Shown in pieces: positions 21,105 to 33,100 of a DNA stretch of 64,000 bases. The DNA lies in NCBI RefSeq assembly GCF_963678635.1, contig NC_087067.1, positions 28,339,547-28,403,546 of the forward strand, written 5' to 3'. Source of the DNA: Symsagittifera roscoffensis (Eukaryota; Xenacoelomorpha; Acoela; Convolutidae). Below the pieces are notes generated by a model. It was given only the letters and a program-made list of their open reading frames with translations. It made no database searches and was not told the DNA's origin. Every line of letters starts with the position of its first letter. Within the stretch, counting starts at the first letter, position 1. Made by a program: the position numbers and the translations under genes.

Positions 21105-24100
21105 GTAAGTGAGGCCGTATTGATGAGCAAATTTTTTTTTTGTGATAAAAGTAATGTTGCAAAAATTATCAGTGCTATAGCAGTTTTTCAGAGATTAAAA
21201 CTTTTTAGGATGGTTTTAATGGCTGCTTATTATACCAAATCTTTAGGAAAATTTAATGTGTATTTTTCAAAAAATTCTAATGTTCGATTCTGATTGAGGT
21301 AGCCAAGATTTTAGAAGTGGGTTTGTAGTCGAAAGGCATAGCAGCCATTAAATACTGAACTCTCATTATTTTATTTGACAGGAGTTCGAGGATGAATTGA
21401 TGCGTGACAAACCAGGAGAGGAGAACTTATTTCTGTCTTACTTGACTATCGACCTTCTGAAAGGCTGCCTCGGACTTCAAGAAATTACGTTAGTTCCATA
21501 AAAAACTTTGTCCAGGGTCTCGTTTATCGAGTACTTACTCAATTGTACTTTGCAGTTGAATGAATCGTAAACAGAAATTACTTATTGACAATTTGATTTT
21601 AATAGAAGTGGCGTATTTTTCAATCAGATTTTAACCCTTTCAATCAAATTTTTATCTTTACTGTTCTGTATTGGTATCCTGATTTATGGAGAAAAACTTA
21701 TTTATGAATGTTTTTTTTTATGAGTTTTTTTATGAATGGAAAAGTTCTCGCTTATGTAATGATGAATGGTACAAATGGTTGAAAATGGTTAGAGTCTATG
21801 TATGTACACGGATGTTACGAAAGCAAGTGTCTTGATAAATTTTTAGGTTTATGAATTTCAACGATCACCTGAAAAACTTCATTGCCTACCAAACAAGCTC
21901 AGATGACAATTTGTCGAGTTACTTTGACGAAGGACGTTGCTTCAGCGATCTTTCCGCATACGATAAAGTGTGTCTAATAAATCGCATTTGTGATTACCGC
22001 CTCACCACGTTGGATGCTGCAGAGAAAACTGCTGTAAGTCAAAGAAATATACTTTGTTGACTATTTTGGAGGTGATCATTACACTTGCGAGAGCAAATGT
22101 CTTTTTTATCGGAAACAAGACTCTTTTCCCGTAAACAACGTTTCTTACATATTCTTCTCTTCTTTTTTCTTCTTCTCTTCTAGTCCTGGCAAGGGTTCGA
22201 TTCTCTTCCCTTCGAGTCGTGGATGCGGTCCGAGTCCTAGCCGGACTTCGTTTTTTTTCAGTATCAATGAAAATGAAAAAAAAAGAGAAAAGTTGAATTG
22301 TCGGAACTTCGTTTGTCTGCTCAAGTTTTGTCGGCAAAGTTGCCTCTAGACGGATTTTGCTTGTGCTTAGCAGTTTACATAGTTGCAAGTGCAAACGCTG
22401 TTCATTCTATATTCAGGGGCGATTATATTCATTTTTTTAATAAATGTTCAAAAAAAATTTTTTTGTTTCGGTTCAGTTGGTGTCTGTTGAAAATTGGCGA
22501 CTTAGTTGCCATATCACTGATTTTTCTTGTGCTATAAGCAAGTTTTATTGTAGTTCCAGGTCGGACTTGAAACTTTTTGTAAAATCATTTTTTCGGCTCA
22601 GTTTTGTCTGCTTAAAGATTGTCGGCTTTGTTTCCGCTTCGTAAGTTTTGTTACGTTGCTAACTTAATATTCAATTGGTTGAATGAACTTCAATTGAGAC
22701 AAGTGTAAATTTAATTTTTAGTAGACCTAGTTTCAACTTTTTTAAAACTATTTTTAAGTTCAACTGTTTTTTATGTTAGTGTTATCGAAAGTGGTGCGAA
22801 GCTCCTCTTCGCCTCTGTGTTGAATATGTAGTTTAAAGGAGACTTTGATTGTAGATTACTTTTTCCACAGAAATTTTGTTTGTCACCACTCGATTTACAC
22901 GATAGTCGCAGTGTGAATTACATATCTTTAGGATGTTGACGCGGAGTCACTGAGGATCGAACCGTTGGGCACTGACTCTAAAGGAACCACTTTTTGGTAC
23001 TTTTACGGAAGCAGACTGTACGCGGAAGCAGCCCCAATAGAGAAACCCCCTCATCTGGCCCTGAAACCCCCGTCTACGCCAGTGAAGAAGTCGAAGAAGA
23101 AAAAGAATAAGAAGAAAGAAGAAGTTAAGGAAGAGGCAGAGATAGACGATGCTTTTACTGAGTGAGTTATAACTCTAACAAGTGCCTCTACATATTCCAA
23201 TTTCGTGGTTTTACATGCTGAAAAACTAAAAGTAAATCGTTTAGAATAGCCTAACCAGTCAGCATGCCAAATTTTCTTGCAATCAAATATTAATTACAAT
23301 TGAGACAGCAAGTGTCTTGCAAGTTATAATAGTAATAGTCATTTTACAAAAAAAATGTCATCTTACAATTGTCATTTACAGAACTGCGAGAATATCAGAT
23401 ATCTCACAATTGTTTACAGCATGTGAGAAATTCTTTCTTTGGATCTTTTAACAGCCGATTCTTGATTTTGACCGAAGGAAAATTGTGTTAACTTTGCCCG
23501 GAATGTGGTAACTTTGCCCTGTGCCCGGAATTGTTAGTCTTTTTTTGTCGTTTCAGTTGGAGTGTTCCGTGCAACAACGAAGTGTTCGGTGAGTGGCGTC
23601 TGGTAGCCAGTTCTCTCTCCGAGTGGGAGTCGTTAGCCGAGACTTACAGAGACTCGAAGAGAAGCAGAGACCAGGAACTGTTCAGCGTCATCAACGAGAA
23701 CTTCCTTCCCATTCTGCCTAGTGTAATTGAGGTTGGTACATATTGGGCCTTTTCTTTCCCCAGCCCACATTTGAATTTCAATTTTGAAACATTACGTTCT
23801 AAAAGAATGAAATTTCGCACGGTTATTAAATTAACAATTCTGAAATAATTGTTATTCATAACTTCATAAACAAAAAATCGCTCTTTAAACCGTAATAGAA
23901 AGCAATGAAAAAGTTTGCAATGTGAGATGGGGGAGTGGAAAAGATCCTTTTATTGTTTCCGTTGCGAGAGTAGTATTATAAGAACAGAACAATTTTTTCT
24001 CCACCAAAGTTGCATATTTTAGTAAAAATTTATTGGTATAAAACAGCATGATGTAGCAATATCCGTTTTATTGAAGCATTTCATTGCTGCCTGATATATA

Positions 24101-27100
24101 AGAATAGGGAGGTCCAAGTACGACTTTTTTGGAAGGCGCATTTTTGTTACTCCTAGTTTTTTCCTTCTGACGTGTTTTGAGCCTCTTTTCATCGTTTGTT
24201 TGTTTTGCTGGTTTTTGAGAAGTTCAACTTCGCTTGTGTCTTAATTGACACTTTTGAAATTCTGTCTTTGATCTTAAATTTCCCTAAATTTCGAATTATG
24301 TCGATGATGATACGGCGCTTTAGCCACCGAAAGTAGGAACAGATTGTTAGTGATTTTGGGGCAAATAATTAATACTTTTAGTTACCGAAAGTAGAGATTG
24401 TTTGCAATTTTTATTGGATTAAAAAAGGGAACATTTAAGTTGCACGGAACTTAAGGCTGCTTTGAGGCGTATGGACGGATTAGTATCTCGTTTTGAGATA
24501 TTTTTCTAGCCATCGTATCATGATAAGGTATCCGAGTCTCTCTGTGCTAGATTAATTTATTTGACAATTCAGCTGGAGTTTTGTTTGAAAACATGACTGG
24601 CCTCTGGTCTTGTTAACAATTAGTTTTGTGATTTGTTTTATTATTTAAATGGAGCATAATCGTAACTTTGTTTTTTAAGTATGCATTCACTTTGTCCTTT
24701 ATCTTAAGTTCGTAGAATTGGATTTAGATCATGATTTACAGTGAAATGTATCTACCTATCCATACAATATTTTAATGCGTGTGACACGTATCTTGCCGTA
24801 TTTAAGCGTTTTTTTGCAACAGTTAAGGGCATAGCGTATCCATGCGTGGTTAAGCTATATCGCAAAACTTGAAATTCACAATTCTGCAGATGGGTGCTGT
24901 CAGAGTACTCTCAAGAATTGCGAATCTTCCCGCCAAATATGACTGCTGAAAACCTTGTAGTTTTCGATATATGACGTTTTATAAATTCTTTTTAATTTTT
25001 GAGAAAACTTGGGTTTTGAATTGAAAATCCCAACCTTGTAGTTGGGTGCTGCAAGGGTTCTCTCGGGAGTTTCAAATTGCAAATGCGACTGCTCAAATGC
25101 TTTTAGTTTCCGAGATGTGACGTTAGTTATGTATATATATTTTTTAATTATTCAAAGAACTTAGATAAAAGAAATTTCAGGAATTTTCAAGTTCCGTCCT
25201 CTATAGTGAGGCTCTGTCAGGCTACTCCCAGGATTTGCGACTTGTGCCTCCAAATATGACTGCTCAAATCTTTGGAGTTTTCGAGATATGACGTTTTTTC
25301 GTGATTTTTTCAAAAAAATTTCAGAAAACTTAAATTGATTTTTTTTTCAAATTTTGAAATTCTCAACCCTGTAGTTGAGGGCTGTCAGAATACCTTCATG
25401 ATGTCAGGGGTTGAGAATCTCTAAATGTGATTTCTCAAATCTTAAGTTTTCCAGATATGACGTTTTTGATTTTTTTCAAAAGTTTTTCAGAAAATTAAAA
25501 TTGAAATATTTTGAAATTGCAAGTTTCTAATCCCCCGTAGTTGGGGGCTATCAGAGTACTCTCATGATCTCAGGGGTTGAGAATCTCTAAATGTGATTTC
25601 TCAAATCTTAAGTTTTCCAGAAATGACGTTTTTTGTGATTTTTTTCAAAAGTTTTTCAGAAAATTAAAATTGAAATATTTCGAAATTGCAAATTCCTAAT
25701 CCCCAGTAGTTGGGGACTGTCAGAGTACACTCAGGGGTTGCGAATCTTGCCTTCAGTTGTGACTGCTCAATTTTTGGTAGTTATCGAGATATGACGTTTT
25801 TTCTTGATTTTTCAAAAAAAAGTTGAAGTTTCTCAAAATTTGAAATTTCCTACGCGGTAGTTGGGTACTGTAAGAGTTCTCTCAGGAGTTGCAAATCTTG
25901 CGTCCACATGCGACCGCTCAATTGGTTTTTGTTTTCGAGATTTAATGTTTTTTTTTTAGATTTTCGAGATTTGATGTTCGAACTTAGATATAAAATTTTT
26001 TTAATGGTTTTTCAAATTTTGAATTAAAGAAAATTGAATAAAATAAATCTTATGAAAATTTGAAATTACCAACCCTATAGCTCGGTGCTGTCATAGTACA
26101 CTCAAAGGATTCATGTTTTCAATATATTTCCAATATATGCGGTTTTTTATGGGTTGTTAAAAATGGAAGCACCGGAGGTGCGTTAAACGCTAGTATTATG
26201 TATGTCCAAGCCGATTACAGAATAATCAGTCGTGAAAACAGGCTCTAAAGCGATCAACTAATCGACTGTTGTTCTTTTTACTTTTGTAAACGTCCGAGCT
26301 ATGAATATTTGCTTGTGACTCGTTCACGTACACGCACAAGTCTGAAGTACAAATTGAATTGAAAATATTCATGGTGATACAAATGGTTTTTGTTCTAAAC
26401 TCGTTGTTGCATCCAGACGTTTTCATACAAAACTTAATTGTGGTACTGAAAAAATTGAGCATGCGGTCGATTAAGGAATGACGACTTTTTCGGTTTTGTT
26501 AAGTCCGAAAGATGACAAATAGTGCTTTGATATGAAGACACAATTAATCTTCTACGGGTTTTTAAAAAGTAATATTCTAATTAGTGTTTAATTAAAGGAT
26601 CAATTTAGCACTCTCCAGTAATCTCAATTGAAGACACAATTAATATGAAGACACAATTAATCTTCTACGGGTTTTTAAAAAGTAATATTCTAATTAGTGT
26701 TTAATTAAAGGATCAATTTAGCACTCTCCAGCAATCTCAATCTCAACAACAGCATTTGTTGTTCTGGCCAAACCCGATGATGCCGCATCCCTTTGATTCC
26801 ATGATGAAGGGAGGAATAGGACTTCTCGGTTCGGGACGAGACTTTTTATGTAGTTAGATCCAAAATAAAGGCAAATCTCGTCAACTTTTGCTAGTTCTTC
26901 CGACTCTTTTTTGGTGCGATCGCAAAAAAATTTTCAGCAAAAAATTTTCAGGTCTACTATCAGAGGCTAGTGTTTTTAGGGCTTCTAAGAAACTATGGTA
27001 CGTTTTTTCTGTTTTTATTGGCAGGAACGCATATATGCAAGCGGGGGCCTTTCCTGAAATACTAACGTGTATAGAGTAAAGTTGATAAAACATTTTCGGG

Positions 27101-30100
27101 GTGACCTTGAAAGTTCCATCAGCCAACCAAAAGTTAGATTTTTCAAGCACACGTAGCATTTCAGGGTCGCCGAATAAAATAATCCTCTCGTGATCATTTT
27201 GCCCACTGTCAAATCTTATAAAATTTTTGAAAAGTTCGGGCATTTCGAAACTTCTGGTTGCTGGGGAGACTGGTAAGACTTCTTCTCATTGCTTGCGCGC
27301 TCGTTGTGCGGTGCGAACTAAGTTTTCTTTGGTTGGTAGGGCTAGTTGAGTGGCAATATCGTCTGTAATGGGCTGAATGGCGGTTGCGACTGCGACAGTT
27401 GGAGTATTACTATCGCTCAGATCCTTGATGTTTTCCAAAACTAGTCGAGCATCAGGTTTGCCGGTAGAAATATCGTGATTATGTTCACCCCTCGTTTCAA
27501 TAAAATCTTCTCCGTCCGTAATTGCTGTTACGCGGCATTTATGAGTTTGGTACTTCGAGCAGTTCCAATTTGTAGTTGTCTTGTTTTTGCGTTTAAGGTA
27601 GTACTCGTGGCCTGATACTACTAGCATTTGTTTGCCTTTCGAAGACGAAGTAAACTGGAAAGACGCTTCAAACATTATATCTGATCTGATAGAGTGGTAT
27701 AACAATGGTTAAAGAAAAAGGCAGTATGATTTTTTTTATAACTCACAAACGTCTTTTGTTGCCTTCAATTTGCACCATGTAGGTTATCTCCGTTTTAAAC
27801 GCGTGAGTGAGGGGTTATTTCTCTAACTAATCGAAATGCAATTATTTTTGAGATGCTAGTGGCATCAAGTGAATTAAGATAGCGTTTCAGGCCTCAATTA
27901 GTACACTTAATTTGACTACTCCTGTACTTAAAAAAAGGACTTAATTTGAAACAAATTATCGTCATTAACAAGGAGTTAAATTGCTATGGGGTTATCTTGT
28001 TACTGGGTTATAATATAGGGGGTGTAAACATAGGGGGTTAAATATAGTGGTATTGAAGAGTGGGACACCGTTTATAACCGCTTGAAAATAGTTTGAATGA
28101 TATGAAATCATAATCCAGATTCTCCAACGAATGTGGAACACCAAAGTGCACATCAAAACTCTTAAAAGTACTTTCAGAGTGAGAAAAATTTGCATCTAAA
28201 GCTAGTTGTTTTTCTTTCATAAATGAAAAAAACGCTATTGGTTACATTATAATTAAGGTCCCTCGTGCACTGTTAACTATGTTTTACCAACACCCCACCC
28301 CCTCCCCTACGGAAATACTGCTCCTGCGCTTTATATCCCGACTCCTAACATCCCGAACTTGACTAACCAAAACTCCCTACCACACACTGCTCCCCAAATC
28401 ACCTCTAATTTTCTGAATACCCTGGGTAAGTTTTCATTGTCGTGCATGCCTGTTGTCTATCCTCTGGATAACCGTGTCCGATTCAAAATTTGGTGAATGT
28501 GATAATTCAAAGTTTTAAAGTAGCCAGGAAAAAAATATATTTCTTCTATCCGAAAAATCATTCATTTGTGACTCGAACTTGAATTATCTTCCTTGTGCAC
28601 GGAACTTAAGGTTGCTTTGGTCGAATGGTCGGAAGTATTTTTCGTTTTGAGAGAGACTTCTATTCCATTTGGCCAATTCTGAGGCATCCGAGTCTATCTG
28701 TGCTAAATAAATACAGATGAATGTCATCAGATGCTTTGTTAATGCTTCTTTCATTTGATTTGTTACAGACTTCCAATTCGTATCCTACTTCTGAATATTT
28801 CCCTAAGCAATTGCTTTTCTAGCAATTATCTTCCTTGTGCATGGAACTTAAGGTTGCTTTGGTCGAATGGTCGGAAGTATTTTTCGTTTTGAGAGAGGCT
28901 TCAATTCCATTCGGCCAATTCTGAGGCATCCGAGTCTATCTGTGCTAAATAAATACAGATGAATGTAATCAGATGCTTTGTTAATGCTTCTTTCATTTGA
29001 TTTGTTACATACTTCCAATTCGTATCCTACTTTTGAAGATTTTCCCCAAGCAATTGCTTTTCTAGCAATTATCTTCCTTGTGCACGGAACTTAAGGTTGC
29101 TGTGGTCGAATGGTCGGAATTATTTTTCGTTTTGAGAGAGGCTTCTATTCCATTCGGCCAATTCTGAGGCATCCGAGTCTATCTGTGCTAAATAAATACA
29201 GATGAATGTCATCAGATGCTTTGTTAATGCTTCTCTCATTTGATTTGTTACAGACTTCCAATTCGTATCCTACTATGAAGATTTTCCCCAAGCAACTGCT
29301 TTTTCTAGCAATTTTGCTTGCTAGGTTTTCTAGCAATCTGGAGCTAAACTTTTTCCTGCTGCTAACGTTGTTTAAATTTCAACTTCTGGGCTCCATATCT
29401 ACTTTCTAATACGGCTTCTGAATACGGTTTAGTATCAGATTTTGATATCGCACATATGCTATATCAGCCAGTTTTTTTCATGATATTCCTATTTTTTGGC
29501 AACTTCTCATCTAAGACTTTTGCTATAGGGAGTATGTCAAGTTTTTGTCGGCTGATTTGCTTCATTGTGAAAGCAGGTTAACGAAAAATCTATTATTATT
29601 TCATATGTTCTACCCTCCTGCCCTCCTGAGCGTTGTAGCAGATTCATTTGACTCTATTCTTTGTTTATGGTTGTTGGCTACTCTAATTACATTAATCGAA
29701 ATGTGCTTGAATAACTTAAAATATTTTCGATCGTAAGAAAAATAAGCAGTTTTGTTTTGGCTTTCAAGTCAATTTTTTTATCGAATTAGTTCGCTAGTTG
29801 TTTTTTTTTCAGCAGCGTAATCATAGCTAGTTAAGCGACTTTAACGACAAGCATGAAAGCTGAAAAGCAATGATGCATGTCTGCTTCAGTTTTTTCTTTC
29901 CAAAGTTAAGTCGGATTTTTCTGAGCTAACTAGGCAGGAATCGGTTATGCTTGTAGTGATATGTTTACCCTTGCTGTAAGTTTACCCCTTTTTTGTAGTT
30001 TTGATTTTCGTCATAGTTTCTGTCAGTTCATATTCTCTTTGGTTTGAAATGCAGTTTACTTACTTATTTGGTAGGTTTTCATGGGCTTACTTTCCAAGGC

Positions 30101-33100
30101 ATAGGTTGTTTTATTGATTCCCATAGTTTTTGCTACAATTGAAAGTTCTGAAATTTGTGATTTTTTTCGGTTTTGTTTCCGATTGAATAGTTTCGGCTCG
30201 GCTGATGTTATTTCAGTTAACTCAAACTATATGGCGTAGTTTTGAGGGTAACATTTTTGTTATGCTTTTATGTGGTTCGTAAAAACTTTCAAAACTCTAA
30301 CTCGAAATTGCTTAATGACAACAGCTGTTTTGTTTTCGGTTCAAATTTTCTTCTTAATTCTGTTCTCTTTATCTACATGTCTCAGGTGCCTTTCTACTTG
30401 GCCTGGGGGTACCGCCGTTATCTTTGCACCATAAGTCTGGAGTTCGAGTCTCGGTCGGACCTTGTTTTTTGCAGTTTTTATGCAGATGATTTAACGAAAT
30501 GGTACGTCGATTAAATAAGAGCCACTTAGCGTAGTGGTAAGATTTTATCTTCGAGAGCTTCAGATCGTGTCATCGATCCCCTGCTATGACAATGATAAGG
30601 TGTGAGGACGAGCTCTCTATTGACCTCCAGTTTCAGGTCTACCATAGCCTTACCGACTTCTGCTGCAATAATGGTACCATGTCTAAGTTCTAGACGCAAA
30701 TTAACGACCTTGTGTCGCAAAAAAAGAGCTTTTTTTGAACAAAATTACTGCTCTGGTATGTTGAAAGTAAGAGAATACGGACTATTCTTATACAGGCTGG
30801 ATAGCCTTTCATAGATCTTCCCTGCGAATAACAGAAACCACAATTGTTTGTTATTATGCTGTTGTGTTGTTTAGGCGGAGGAGAAGAGTCGTGTGCGCCG
30901 AGTGCATGAAATGGAGAGCACGAGACAGAGCAGGCGACTGGAGGAAAAGAGGAAGGAAAAGGAGCTTCAAAAAGTCTGCTGCTATTTTTATCCTTCTTTC
31001 TAATGTTTTTTCTCTAATTAGGCCAGTATTATGAACAATTGACTAACATTAAAAATTCTTGAAATCGAAAGAGTTTTAACGTGATGTATTTTCTTCGAGT
31101 TTTTTGACACTCTTCCAACATTCTGTTTGCTATGGTTTTATCACAGCTGGCAGAAGTGACAACTATTGGTCTAAAAACTATGCTTAGCCAGGCAAGAGTT
31201 CTATTACACAAATTCATGGTTCAAATCATGGCTGTTTAAAAAACGTATGAAAGATTTTTAATACGTTTGAAAGGTTTTAAACGTTTAAACAAAGTTTTAA
31301 TACATGAAAATTTTTTAAGTGCTGAATAATGAGTGGTGAATGAAACATGTTCATTTCGGACTCAGAGCATTTTTCAGAAACCTACTCCTTGGCTTCCTTC
31401 ATTGCGGATTGGATCAATTTTTGACCCCCGAACATCGGAATTAAGAAATTAGCAGCAAACCTTACATCTGCAGGCCAAACTAAACAATTTTATAGCCGCT
31501 CACTTATTAATAGATGTTACCGTCCTGATGCTTTTAAACACAGCAAAAATGGCCTTGTTTTAAAACAGTTTCAAAACTACAGGTTTTAAAACGTGCCAAC
31601 CCTGATTTAAATCACTGACCTCGTTCGATTCACAGGCCGCAATTGCCATGCAAGCGTTAGTGCCACATCGTTGCTCGTGGTTTTCTGTTGTTCTATGAGA
31701 ATCCTGCTTGAGAGATGAAATTTTTTCTGTGCCCTTCAGAAGGCCTTCTGATCGGTGTTGTAGGCTAGTTATGCTTGTGTACAAGTCAAAAGAAGAGGCC
31801 ATTTATTTATTGCTCACAAGGGCCAAAATAGAGATAACAGATTCAAATTGAAGAGCAATAGAAAATTATAACCAAAATTGAAAGAAAGGCTTTGAGCTTA
31901 CTCTAAGTATCGTTTGTTTTATGTTTGACCAAACGACGTTGGCTTTTTGGGTGCCATTGAACAAATTGGAGGCACTTGTTTTGGTCGTACGAATTTTGTT
32001 CGTCGTTTGTTTTCGATACAAATGTTTGCGATCATTTTGATTTTTCTTTAATTTTTGATTCATTTTTAGCCCACTTCACTCCATTCAGAAAATGGAATAT
32101 AATTTATGCTGAACATCAGCAAAAGCGGGAAATTGTGATTGACTTATAGTCTGAAAAATTTTAGCGGAACAAAAATTACCTTAAGATCCAGTTTTCTCAA
32201 ACTGGACCATTTTATTTGAAAAAAGGTCAAACATGCAAGATTGTTAGATTGTTACATACATGCAAGAGTCGATAAACATAGTGAAGTTTGTGATGACTTC
32301 TTTCTTGATATCTTTAGCAAAAATTCTTTAATGTTTTACGCTTTTAATTTTGACTTTTAGCGGTTTGACTTTTGATTTCTCAAGTCCACGTCATTTTTTT
32401 TGTTAAAATAAAGGCAAAGTACATCATTGAACAGCTTAACAATAAATGTGATCGATTTCCAATTTTTAAAGTGGGCTTTTTTTCAGATTTCTCAGCGGAA
32501 TAAAAATTTTACCTAATGAGCCAGCTTTCTCAATTTAGGTGTCCATCAATAATTGTTTTTGAAATTCAAAGAGCTTTAAGGCCTTAAATATATGGTTTTT
32601 GGAATTCGAATGTTGAAGTTTTTCAAAAAAAACAAGTCATTATTTTTTTTTGTTTCCTTGCGTTCATGACTTTTCCAACTGCCTGTTGGCAAGGTTTAAT
32701 TTTATCAGTTTTTTCTCAAAATGAAATAATTTTTCTAAAAATTCTATCTTAAATAGTTCGTATAAATCAAAATTGGCAAATTTGCAAAAAAGCATTACAT
32801 AAACAATCTATTTTTTTTTTTCGTTTTCTAAGCGTCAATTAACGTAGCTCAGACTCTTAAATAGGTCGCGATTATTTCTCTTTTCGTTTTTTTTTTGCAA
32901 GAAACTTGTTCAGGCTAATTTTTTTTGTGGTATGGCTTTCGCGATTTCTTTTCAGTTCAATTCGTTTCTTGTTAAAAGCGAAGAAAACCCTCTATCGAAC
33001 AGCAAAAAGGTGAGTGTCACGAAAAACATGATCGACTTCTAATTTGAAAATGCCATTTACTTTTCAGGTTTCCTAGCGGATAAAAATTTTACCTGTTGAT

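Larger units (their letters stand above)
23732..30874 (+). other. CECR2 intron 5 (7.1 kb)
   Basis: Contains a hairpin tail (24217-24233), a diverged single copy of the 242-bp tandem unit (24437-24573), a satellite array with Helitron-like end (24890-26193), a 113-bp tandem duplication (26531-26757), a minus-strand FLYWCH-MULE remnant (26881-27705), three 242-bp tandem units (28583-29310) and tRNA-like sequences (30405-30475, 30520-30590). No additional CECR2 exon is needed, since exons 5 and 6 join in phase 0. Confidence 0.7.
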
